Part shown: piece after piece, positions 1 through 8,834 of the stretch
Layout: each line of letters starts with the position of its first letter
Position numbering within the stretch: the first letter of the stretch is position 1
Made by a program: the position numbers and the translations under genes
The notes under the pieces: model-generated
The model's input: the letters and a program-made list of their open reading frames with translations, nothing else
Database searches by the model: none
Told to the model about the DNA's origin: nothing
Assembly (NCBI GenBank): GCA_023457035.1
Contig: JAEWNN010000007.1
Coordinates: forward strand, 1 to 12,612
Direction: 5' to 3'
Source: Verrucomicrobiota bacterium
Lineage (GTDB): Bacteria > Verrucomicrobiota > Verrucomicrobiia > Opitutales > Opitutaceae
Length of the DNA: 12,612 nucleotides

Positions 1-6
1 CCGCCT

Positions 7-786
7 TCACTTCAGCCCGAAACGCGCGATGACTTCCTTCGCGAGGTTCTTGTAGGCTGTGGCACCCGGGCTGGTGGGGTCGTAGGCGAAGATGGTCTTG
101 CCGAAGCTGGGCGCCTCGCTCAGGCGCACGGTGCGCGGGATCACGCTCTCGAAGATCTTGTCGGGCAGGTGGCGGCGCACCTCGTCGACGACCTGGCGGG
201 CGAGCTTGGTGCGGATGTCGTACATCGTCATGGCCACACCGCCGACTTCGAGCTTGGGGTTCACGCCGGCGTCCTTGAGGCGCTGGACGACCTTGAGGAT
301 CTGGCCGAGACCCTCGAGCGCAAGGTACTCGCACTGCAGCGCGATCAGGAGGTAGTCGGCGGCGGCGAGACTATTCATCGAGAGCATTCCGAGCGCGGGC
401 GGGCAGTCGATGATGATGGCGCGGAAGCGCTCGGAGTCGTGCAGCGGTTGGAGACAAAGGCGCAGGCGCTGCAGATAGTTCTCCGTCTGGGCCAGCTCCA
501 TCTCCGCGGCGGCGAGGTCCTCCTCGGAGGGCAGCAGCCAGAGGTGGGGCAGGGAAGTCTCGACGATCATGTCGGCCACCGAGCCCTCGCCATGGAGGGG
601 ACGATAGACGCTGCGGCCCTCGGCGCGCTCCACGCCCAGCCCGCTGGTGGCGTTGCCCTGCGGATCGAGGTCGATCAGCAGAGTCGGAATCTTCTGCGCG
701 GCGAGGGCCGCCGCGAGATTGATGGCCGTGGTGGTCTTGCCGACACCGCCTTTCTGGTTGGCGATGGTGAAGGTCGTCGCAGGCAT
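7..786 (-). CDS. parA: Chromosome-partitioning ATPase ParA/Soj
   Basis: A 259-residue protein that closely matches chromosomal Soj/ParA, the Walker-type ATPase that binds DNA as an ATP dimer and works with ParB-parS in origin segregation and replication control. The deviant Walker A motif KGGVGKTTT lies at residues 12-20 with the signature lysine. The A' motif LLIDLDPQGNAT is at 36-47, Walker B IIIDCPP at 124-130, and the C-terminal IPRTVRLSEAPS segment at 216-227 carries arginines used for nonspecific DNA binding in the family. The N-terminus starts directly before the P-loop strand, as in short chromosomal Soj, and there is no helix-turn-helix extension of the plasmid type. Length is normal. 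No Shine-Dalgarno sequence is evident before the ATG. Only six bases remain after the stop, so the expected parB partner would lie outside the window. No parS-like palindrome was seen. The family assignment is firm; the cellular role is inferred from the family. Confidence 0.95.
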   Translation of the reverse strand: MPATTFTIANQKGGVGKTTTAINLAAALAAQKIPTLLIDLDPQGNATSGLGVERAEGRSVYRPLHGEGSVADMIVETSLPHLWLLPSEEDLAAAEMELAQTENYLQRLRLCLQPLHDSERFRAIIIDCPPALGMLSMNSLAAADYLLIALQCEYLALEGLGQILKVVQRLKDAGVNPKLEVGGVAMTMYDIRTKLARQVVDEVRRHLPDKIFESVIPRTVRLSEAPSFGKTIFAYDPTSPGATAYKNLAKEVIARFGLK

Positions 787-874
787 GGACGGCGATGCTG
801 CCCGCCCGCTGCGGCGAGTCTAGTCCGCAGTTGGCGCAAATCGTCGCGGCGCAGCCGGGCGCCGACACCGAGCT

Positions 875-1132
875 TCAGACGGAGCGGCGCACCTTGGCCG
901 GATTCAACTGCGAGTACGTCGGACCGATATCCTCGTCCTTTCTGGACGGGAGATAGACGGTGTAGTCGATCGGCTCCTCCTCCCATGGCTGGCGGGAGAG
1001 GTTGGGCCGGCTCGGCAACCGTGGAATCGGATTCACCTTCTGGTCGCTCGGCGTCGCGTCGGCTCCGAGGGGCGCAACGGTGGCCATCGGAAGATAGCTC
1101 GCCGGGCTTTGGACTGGAGTGGACGTGGTCAT
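875..1132 (-). CDS. Small proline-rich hypothetical protein upstream of parA
   Basis: An 85-residue reading frame that I do not recognise. It is Pro/Ser/Thr-rich in its first half, then more charged (segment WEEEPIDYTVYLPSRKDEDIG), and ends in a basic KVRRSV tail. There is no signal peptide, membrane segment or known motif. Support for it being real comes from mostly G/C third positions like the neighbouring genes, a protein-like composition instead of the Arg/Ala/Gly runs of shadow frames, and its position 88 bp upstream of parA in the same direction. It could be the first gene of a parA transcript. The ATG lacks a clear ribosome-binding site. It faces purH divergently across a 189-bp gap. 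It might be an intrinsically disordered cytoplasmic protein, but function is unknown. Homologues at the same place in related genomes would settle whether it is a gene. Confidence 0.6.
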   Translation of the reverse strand: MTTSTPVQSPASYLPMATVAPLGADATPSDQKVNPIPRLPSRPNLSRQPWEEEPIDYTVYLPSRKDEDIGPTYSQLNPAKVRRSV

Positions 1133-1321
1133 CGTATTTCGAAGTAGGCGATCGTACCGCCCCGACGGGAATTAAGCCGCCCGGCCCCAAATGAGGCGAC
1201 GGCCCCAACCCCGCTGGGGGCTTCCGCCACGGCGCGAATGGGGGCTTTCGCCAGGGGCGCGCCACCGACGCCCCGCCTTTGGGATTGCCGTCGTTTTTCC
1301 CGCCCCGGAGAACTGCGGCAT
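1133..1321. promoter_or_regulatory. Divergent intergenic region between the small ORF and purH
   Basis: This 189-bp stretch separates the minus-strand small ORF from plus-strand purH, so it should hold the promoters of both. It carries a local AT-rich spot (GGGAATTAAG near 1168-1177), a short GCCCC/GGGGC inverted repeat (1202-1206 with 1217-1221) and a direct repeat at 1215-1261, listed separately. No convincing -35/-10 pair was found for either direction, and no purine riboswitch core was recognised. A GGAG at 1307-1310 is the likely purH ribosome-binding site, 11 bases before the ATG, which is slightly long. Confidence 0.5.
1215..1261. repeat. Imperfect direct repeat with 24-bp period upstream of purH
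   Basis: Two copies of TGGGGGCTTYCGCCA start at 1215 and 1239, exactly 24 bp apart. They match at 14 of 15 positions, and each is followed by a similar GC-rich tail ending in GGCGCG or GGCGCG after one extra base. The pair sits 60-107 bp before the purH ATG in noncoding DNA. Two spaced copies could be a regulator binding site acting on purH or on the divergent small gene. In GC-rich DNA a chance or slippage origin is also possible. No matching known operator is recognised. Confidence 0.4.
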
Positions 1322-2869
<1,548 letters not shown>

Positions 2870-2893
2870 GCGGCCCACCGTCGCCGGGCTCTC

Positions 2894-2932
2894 TGCAACA
2901 GGCCGTCCCGTGCGGGCGGCCTGTTGCATTTT
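2894..2932 (+). terminator. Rho-independent terminator of purH
   Basis: A perfect 12-bp stem (TGCAACAGGCCG with CGGCCTGTTGCA) extends by one T-G wobble and two C-G pairs around a CGTGC loop and is followed at once by TTTT (2929-2932). It begins 25 bases after the purH stop codon. The T tract is only on the plus-strand side, so it is oriented for purH. The convergent vWA gene ends at 2967, so the same hairpin could weakly stop minus-strand transcripts, though without a T tract in that direction. Confidence 0.9.
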
Positions 2933-2966
2933 GCGCGGGCCTTGCCACGCGCGGTCCGCGTCGCAA

Positions 2967-5900
2967 TCAGCCGCCGGCCTGGCCGAAGTAGTAGGCGACG
3001 CCGGCGTTGTAGCCGTCGACGAAGCTGCGGAAGTTCGATTCGCCGTCGTCGTTGAACTTCACGCCCTCGCGGGTGATCACCACGCCCTCGCCGAGCTGGA
3101 TCTTCGGGTCCTCCGAGATGTTGTTGAACCGTTTGGCCAGCTCCTGCGCGAAGGCCTCGGCCTGCTGCATCACCGCCGCGTAGTCGAGCCCTTCGAGCGT
3201 GAACGAGCAGACCGACCACACCGAGGCGTCGACACCGACCATGAAGCCGAGGGTGTACGACGCGGCGTCCGGAACGTATTCGGCCACTAGCGTCTCGACC
3301 ATGCTGCCGTGCTCGCCGCTCGAGAGGACCGAGCGCACGGCGCACGTGCGCGGGTCGATCTCCAGCCAGCCCCAGACCGGCCGGCCCGCGAGTTCGACGG
3401 GGTCCTTGGCGAAGAGCAGGTATTCGCGTCCTTCGGCGAGGCGACGGCGCAGCTCGGCGGGCATCGCGGGTTGCGATGCGAAGGCCTCGGCGAGCTCGGC
3501 GCGGCGCTCGGGGGCGATCAGCAGATAGTCCTGCGGTTTGCGCCAGAGGTCGGTGACCGAACGCGCGCCGAGCGGGCCGCCTTCGAGGGCGGTGTCGGCC
3601 AGGCCCTGCATCGCGCGGAACGCTTTCGCGGCGCGCTCGGGCCCGAGCGGCGCGGGCTCGCTGGCGGCGAGGTCGAAGGACTGGCGCATCGTGCCGGCGG
3701 CCCCGCCGGCGACGGTGAAGACGAGCGCCCGCAGCGAGTCGGCGCGCGAGAGTTTCAGGCCGAGCGCGGCGGCCTTGCGGCGTTCCCAGTCCGTCTGCCC
3801 GGCGAGGAAGGTGGCGATCCGTTGGCGCCCGAGCCAGCGCACGATCGAGCGGTGGTTGGGGGTCTCCGCGGTGCGGGCCGCGGCCCAGGTCCGGGCGAGT
3901 GCGGCCGCGGCGTCGCGGGGCAGGTCGGGCGCGCCGAGGGCCAGGCAGTGGTAGGTGCCGGCGAGTTCGGCGCCGGCGAGGTCGCGCTGGAAGACGACGT
4001 TGGGCAGCCCGGGGCCGTGGAACGTGATCGTCTCCGCCACCGGCTGCCACTCCCGCAGGTCGACATCGCTGCGCACGGTGCGGCGCTCGTCGGCGGTCTC
4101 GAGCTGCGCGGCCAGCTTGCCCCGCTCCTCGAAGAAGAACAGGTCGAGCGGGTCGCGGGAGAGCAGGCCGAGCGGCAGGTGGTCGTCCCAGAGCGTGAAG
4201 GTGGTGCTTTCGTCGGACTCGCCGCCGCCGAGCGCGGCGGAGAAGTCGGCCAGATGGCTGGCGGCGGTCTTGCCGGAGGGCCGGCATGTAACCGAGACCG
4301 TGATGCGCACGCGGGCCGGGTCCTGCGCCGCCGGCTCGGGCTCGCGGGCGAAACAGCCGGCGAGCTCCTCGGCGCGGCGGGCGAAGGGGAACGCCCAGGT
4401 GGTGTCGCCCACGCGGAGCAACGGCACGGCGTCCGGCGCCGGGGCGTGCGGGCAGAGCTTCGCGAAGGCGGCGCGGCCCTTGTCGGTGAGGTTTGAGGAC
4501 AGTGTCTCGACCTTCGCGCCGTGTTCCTGGAACCAGCGGCGCGCGAGGTGGGCGAGTTCGGCCGGGGTCCCGTGGCCCTGGGTGAGCACGGCCTCGACGC
4601 CAAGTTGGGCCGCCCACGGGTCGGCGCGAAGTGGGGCGGGATCGCGGCCGAGGGCGCCGACGGTGCGCCAGAGTGTGGCTTCATCGGCGGCGAGCAGTGT
4701 GGCGAGCGCGGCCTCGCCGGCGGCGGTCAGGCGCGGCGGGGCGAGTGGGGCGGGCAGGATGTGGCCCCTTTCGTCGGCGACGGGCGAGGGCGGCTGCGCC
4801 TCGCGGCGGAGCCGGTCGAAATGGCCGGAGGCCTCGAGGGCGCCCACGCGTTCGGCGATCTCGGCGTCGACCCCGCTGGTGTTGAGCTGCGGATACTCGG
4901 GACGTTTCACGAGCAGCCAGTGCTCTTCCGGCGGCAGCGCCGTGGCGGGGGCGATGAAGCGCGCCTGCTCGCGGCCGTGGAACGAGAGCACCCACTCGCC
5001 CTCGGTGGGCGGGTTGAAGAGGAGGATGAAACGGCGCGTGGCGCCGTCGGGGATCACGGCGTCGGGCCCGAGGCCGAAGAGGCGCGCGGCGGTGTCGTCG
5101 AGAATGCCCTGCGGACGGAAGTTGAGCAATTCGTCGCCGGCGAAGCCGCCGAGGCCTTTGCTCTGCTCGGAGCCTTCGTACTGCATGGGCTTGAGCCGGG
5201 CCGGGCCGTAGATCGGGTCCTCGAAGGGGCCGCCGGGCACGGCCACGCGGCTGAGGTGGAACAGCTCGGCGATCGAGGTCGAGAAGCCGTCCGGGGCGTC
5301 GGCGATGGTGATGTCGGCCACCAGCAGCGGCCGGTCGGCGTATTCGGAACCCGCTGCGGTGGCGAAGCGGTTGACGCGAATCGCCACGCCGTCGGTCGGG
5401 TCGAAGGGGACGTCGACACGGGTGGTCGGGAGCGGCGGGCCGAACGGGAGCACGAGGTCGTCGCCCTTGAGCTCGACGGCGAGCGCGGCGGGCGCGGCAG
5501 CGAGGGCGGCGGGGAGGAAATAGACCTGCTGGAAACGGTTGTGCGAGCCGGGCGCGAGCGAGGCCGGGCGGTAGAGCCCGCCGGGCAGCAGGTCGGTGAG
5601 CGGGGCGAGCGGCGTGGCCAGCGGACCCTCCGCGGTGCCGAGCAGGAGCTCGAAGCGCGCGGCCGGATCGAGCGCGAGCAGTGCCTGCACCTGCGACTCG
5701 AAACCGAGCTGCACGGTGCGGAAAAGGTGACGCTCGCCCGGGGCGACGCCGCCGAGGGGCGCCGCGGAGTCGGCGGAGCCGAGGAGGTGGAGCACGAAGG
5801 TCTCGGAGAGTTTCCCGGTGGCGACGGTCGGCAGCGCGGTCAGCGGTTTCGGTCGCGGCGCGAGCGGGCCGACGAGCGGGAGGTCGCAGTGCTTGTACGC

Positions 5901-8672
5901 AGTGTCGTAGAGATGCAGCGACGCTTGTTTGAGGTTCTCGCCCCCGACGAGGAAGACCAGCCGGCCGGTGCGCGGCTGGCCGGGGTTGACGAGCAACGAC
6001 GGATCGCCGGGCAGGAAGAGCGGCTCGGGGTCGAGCACAGAGACGGGCGAGGGCGGATGCTCGGTGCCGTCGTTCCAGCGCAGGAAGAGGTGGTGCGCCA
6101 CGTCGGGGATCAGGTACGGCGGCACGGCGGTGACGGTGCGGCCCTTGAGCTTGCCGGTGGCGACCCAGTTGGCTGGGTGCGCGGCGCCCTTGTCGGGAAT
6201 GACGACCTGCTGCGCGGGAAGGATGTCGGTGAACGTGAGGTGCAGTTCGACGAAACGGTGGCCGACCGGCGCCTCGATGCCGTGCAGGCGGGAATACAGG
6301 CGGACCTCCGCGACGGCGATCTCGACGGCATCGTTGCGCGCGGTGGCCTCGAGTTTCATCCGGTTGTGCTCGAGCGCGGCGGGCGCGCCGGGTGCGGCGG
6401 CGGTGCCGTTGGTGGATGTGCCGGTCTCGGCGGCGGACTCCGCCGGAGCGGGCATGGCGGCGTATTCGCCGGTCGGCTGCGCGTGCAGCGTGGCGGTGAG
6501 GCAGCCGACGCCGAGGGTCTCGGTGACGGGCGGCAGGGGCAGGGGAAAGAGACCGTTGCCGCCGTAGAGGTGGGGCTCGCCGCGCGAGTCGGGTTTCTCG
6601 ATGAGCACCTCGACGGCGAGTTCCTTGGCGGTGTCCGCCGGCTGTCCGAGGCGTTGCTCGAGCGAGGCGAGGGCGCGGGAGAGCGACTCGGGGCCGGGGC
6701 TGACCACGTATTCGCCGCCCGAGAGCGCGGCAGCGTGGACGAAGGGCTCCTTGTTGGGCTCGTCGACCATGCCGACCCAGAGCGAGCGCACGTCGAGCTG
6801 CTTGAAGCCGGCCAGCAACCGCTCGAAGAGCTCGCGGTCGTCATCGTCGACGGCGAGGGCGGCGTCGGTGATGAAGAGCAGGTAGCGATTGCGCGAGGGG
6901 ATCGCGGCGAGGGAATCATGGGCGACCTGGGTGGCTTCGAGGGTGGCGGTGAAACCGTCGGCGACGATGGGGGCGAGCGCGCGCAGCAGGCGGTCGGGAT
7001 CGGCGGTGGGGACCTGTACGACGTCGACGTCGCCGGAGAAGGTGACGAACTGCACGACGCTGCCGCGCGGCAGGCGGCCGAAGAACTCGCGCAGCAGGTC
7101 CTTGGCGGGCTCGATGCGGTGGCCGCAGGACGGGTCGGACGGGTCCATGTCCATCGAGCCGCTGACGTCGAGCACGACGGTGATGACCGGGGTGTTGCTC
7201 GGCGCGACCTTGGCGGGGCGACGGTAGGTGATGCGGTAGTCGCGGTCGACCAGTCCGCGGATACGGTCGAAGACGTTCTCGATGCTCTCGGCCTGGGCGC
7301 GGAAGTAGGCGCCGCCGGAGTCGGTGGCGAGGCGCTGGAGCGTCTTCTCGTCGGGCTTCTCGCCGTAGGCGATGGTGAAGAGCGGCGTGGTCGCGTTCTT
7401 CACGGCGGCGAAGACCTGCTCCTCGTTGGCGCGGCTGCCGTAGCCGGGATCGTCGACGCGGCCGTCGAAGCCGTCGGTGAAGACGACGAGCGCGCTGCGG
7501 CGGTGGCCGGCGCACTTGGCCAGTCCGCGCAGGATGGAGTCGTAGAGTTTGGTGCTGCCGTCGGCCTTGATCTCGCCGATGGCGGCGAGCAGCGCGGCGC
7601 GGTCGGCGCTGGGCAGGTCGCGGATCTTGGTGTCGAAATCGATGAACTCGACCGTGCTCTCGGGCGGCAGGTTTTCGACGAAACGCAGCGCGGCGGCCTG
7701 CGCCTGCGGGAAGATCTTCCGCATCGAGAGCGACGAGTCGAACGCCACCACGACATGGAGCTTTGCCGGTACCGCATCGACGGAGACAACCTCTCCCGGG
7801 GCGCCGCCCTCGACCAACCGCACGGATGCGGGCGCGGGCGCCTCGGGAAACATCGGCGCGGCGATGAGCACGCGGCCGAGCGGGCCGTCGGCCGAGGCCT
7901 CGCGCAGCTGAAGCTCGTTGAGCCCGCGCAACTGCTCGCCCTCGAGTGCCCGCATCTGCGGCCAGGTGACGATCGTCTCGCCCCCGCTGGAGACGGGGAT
8001 GAGCGCGGACTGGAGCGAGTTGGCGGCCGCCTTGGCGTCGGCGGCGGGGGTGCTATGGAGCGTCCAGAGGCCGGCGGGCAGGCGGAAGACGGCGTCGCCC
8101 TGCGGCGTCAGGTCGGGCACGGCCTCGGTGTCGTTGAAGAGCGGATGGCGCAGATCGGCCTCGGGTTCGGGACGGGCCGTGAGCGCGGTCTGGCCGACGT
8201 TGCGCACGACGAGCGTGCCCGGCGGTTCGGCCCAGCGGATCGCCGGCGCGGCGCCCTGGTCCTCGACAGCGACGGTGAACGTGCGCGCCGCCTCGCCGTC
8301 GAGGGTGAGCTTGAGTCGCCAGGTCGTCGGGAACTGGGGCAGCAGGTCGAGGAGTTGCGAGAGCGCGCGTTTGCCGCGGTACTCCCACTGCAACGAGCTG
8401 CCGATCTGGTATTCGCCGAACTCGGATTGCGCCTCTGCGACGAGCACGAACTCGGCGGCGGGATCGGCGGAGGCGAAACGCAGGCCGAAGAGGCGGCTGG
8501 CGTCGTGGGCGAAGGTCAGCTCCAGCTCGGGTGCCTCGGGGGTGAGCGTGAACTCGAGCGGCCGGCCGCGTTCGATCGCGGCGGGGGCGGCGGGCTCGCC
8601 CCGGACGGGGAGGGCGGAGGCGAGCACGGACATAAGAACGAGTGCCGCAGAGAGGAACCGGGGAAAGCGCAT
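2967..8672 (-). CDS. Giant secreted protein with two vWA domains and a transglutaminase-like C-terminal region
   Basis: A 1901-residue protein of unknown function. Start chosen at ATG 8672 because it gives a Sec signal peptide (MRFPRF, hydrophobic stretch, ASA or VRG cleavage at 20-25); an upstream ATG at 8783 would bury it. The mature protein begins with a beta-rich region (26-300). vWA domain 1 (about 303-480) has MIDAS residues DSSLS 312-316, Thr374 and Asp400, and ends with RDYRITYRRP as in VWFA-related proteins. vWA domain 2 (about 495-680) has DVSGS 502-506, Thr575 and Asp603. An Ala/Pro/Thr-rich linker (730-770) follows, then two similar beta-sandwich-like segments (about 780-925 and 1090-1240), a transglutaminase-like region lacking the cysteine (about 1320-1440), and a conserved C-terminal region. 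There is no membrane anchor or sorting signal, so it is probably periplasmic or extracellular. It lies 162 bp downstream of a paralogue. Domain calls beyond the vWA pair are inference. Confidence 0.93.
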   Translation of the reverse strand: MRFPRFLSAALVLMSVLASALPVRGEPAAPAAIERGRPLEFTLTPEAPELELTFAHDASRLFGLRFASADPAAEFVLVAEAQSEFGEYQIGSSLQWEYRGKRALSQLLDLLPQFPTTWRLKLTLDGEAARTFTVAVEDQGAAPAIRWAEPPGTLVVRNVGQTALTARPEPEADLRHPLFNDTEAVPDLTPQGDAVFRLPAGLWTLHSTPAADAKAAANSLQSALIPVSSGGETIVTWPQMRALEGEQLRGLNELQLREASADGPLGRVLIAAPMFPEAPAPASVRLVEGGAPGEVVSVDAVPAKLHVVVAFDSSLSMRKIFPQAQAAALRFVENLPPESTVEFIDFDTKIRDLPSADRAALLAAIGEIKADGSTKLYDSILRGLAKCAGHRRSALVVFTDGFDGRVDDPGYGSRANEEQVFAAVKNATTPLFTIAYGEKPDEKTLQRLATDSGGAYFRAQAESIENVFDRIRGLVDRDYRITYRRPAKVAPSNTPVITVVLDVSGSMDMDPSDPSCGHRIEPAKDLLREFFGRLPRGSVVQFVTFSGDVDVVQVPTADPDRLLRALAPIVADGFTATLEATQVAHDSLAAIPSRNRYLLFITDAALAVDDDDRELFERLLAGFKQLDVRSLWVGMVDEPNKEPFVHAAALSGGEYVVSPGPESLSRALASLEQRLGQPADTAKELAVEVLIEKPDSRGEPHLYGGNGLFPLPLPPVTETLGVGCLTATLHAQPTGEYAAMPAPAESAAETGTSTNGTAAAPGAPAALEHNRMKLEATARNDAVEIAVAEVRLYSRLHGIEAPVGHRFVELHLTFTDILPAQQVVIPDKGAAHPANWVATGKLKGRTVTAVPPYLIPDVAHHLFLRWNDGTEHPPSPVSVLDPEPLFLPGDPSLLVNPGQPRTGRLVFLVGGENLKQASLHLYDTAYKHCDLPLVGPLAPRPKPLTALPTVATGKLSETFVLHLLGSADSAAPLGGVAPGERHLFRTVQLGFESQVQALLALDPAARFELLLGTAEGPLATPLAPLTDLLPGGLYRPASLAPGSHNRFQQVYFLPAALAAAPAALAVELKGDDLVLPFGPPLPTTRVDVPFDPTDGVAIRVNRFATAAGSEYADRPLLVADITIADAPDGFSTSIAELFHLSRVAVPGGPFEDPIYGPARLKPMQYEGSEQSKGLGGFAGDELLNFRPQGILDDTAARLFGLGPDAVIPDGATRRFILLFNPPTEGEWVLSFHGREQARFIAPATALPPEEHWLLVKRPEYPQLNTSGVDAEIAERVGALEASGHFDRLRREAQPPSPVADERGHILPAPLAPPRLTAAGEAALATLLAADEATLWRTVGALGRDPAPLRADPWAAQLGVEAVLTQGHGTPAELAHLARRWFQEHGAKVETLSSNLTDKGRAAFAKLCPHAPAPDAVPLLRVGDTTWAFPFARRAEELAGCFAREPEPAAQDPARVRITVSVTCRPSGKTAASHLADFSAALGGGESDESTTFTLWDDHLPLGLLSRDPLDLFFFEERGKLAAQLETADERRTVRSDVDLREWQPVAETITFHGPGLPNVVFQRDLAGAELAGTYHCLALGAPDLPRDAAAALARTWAAARTAETPNHRSIVRWLGRQRIATFLAGQTDWERRKAAALGLKLSRADSLRALVFTVAGGAAGTMRQSFDLAASEPAPLGPERAAKAFRAMQGLADTALEGGPLGARSVTDLWRKPQDYLLIAPERRAELAEAFASQPAMPAELRRRLAEGREYLLFAKDPVELAGRPVWGWLEIDPRTCAVRSVLSSGEHGSMVETLVAEYVPDAASYTLGFMVGVDASVWSVCSFTLEGLDYAAVMQQAEAFAQELAKRFNNISEDPKIQLGEGVVITREGVKFNDDGESNFRSFVDGYNAGVAYYFGQAGG
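5527..5617 (-). repeat. Near-identical DNA block shared with the upstream paralogue, copy 1
   Basis: This 91-bp coding block matches 11401-11491 at 85 of 91 positions, counted by eye, with a constant offset of 5874 bp. It encodes residues 1020-1049 of the complete vWA protein (from TPLAPLTDLLPGG to GSHNRFQQ), all 30 identical in the paralogue. Elsewhere the genes are clearly more diverged. It reflects gene duplication, with either strong constraint or later gene conversion. Confidence 0.8.
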
Positions 8673-8834
8673 GGGCGGTCGGGGTTGTGAGACGGGCGAT
8701 GCGCAGGTGGGGGCTGCGGGTAGCAGTGTGTCCAGTCGGTCGGCGGAGCCAAACGAATACCCGGAGGAAACCGCGGAGTGCACGACGCCGCGGCGGCGCG
8801 GGCGGGCGGAGTCGGAGCCCGCACGGTCCTCGCT
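8673..8834 (-). other. Intergenic spacer between the two vWA paralogues
   Basis: This 162-bp spacer separates the stop of the upstream paralogue from the chosen start of the downstream gene. It is GC-rich and holds no hairpin followed by a T tract, so read-through and co-transcription are likely. A short CGCCGCGGCG palindrome lies at 8786-8795. No Shine-Dalgarno sequence is seen before the ATG at 8672. A weak promoter-like TTGGCT with CACACT after 16 bases is present on the minus strand near 8727-8754, but it is not convincing. Confidence 0.5.

Noticed and set aside
809..830. CTGCGG/CCGCAG inverted repeat upstream of parA
   Set aside because: The stem is only 6 bp with a 10-base loop and no T tract; it is expected by chance in such GC-rich DNA.
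1238..1321. Upstream in-frame ATG giving purH a 28-residue N-terminal extension
   Set aside because: The extension is not like PurH, overlaps the direct repeat region, and the ATG at 1322 gives the conserved family N-terminus with GGAG upstream.
1..1321. parS centromere site near parA
   Set aside because: No sequence close to TGTTTCACGTGAAACA was seen.
4521..8690. A 1389-codon open frame on the plus strand
   Set aside because: It lies wholly antisense to the complete vWA gene, and its product is a Gly/Glu/Arg/Ala-rich composition without domains, as expected for the complement of GC-rich coding DNA. The minus-strand frame has a signal peptide, vWA motifs and a paralogue.
8673..8783. Upstream ATG giving the complete vWA protein 37 more residues
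   Set aside because: It would place the clear signal peptide inside the protein, and the added residues are low-complexity Pro/Ser/Ala.
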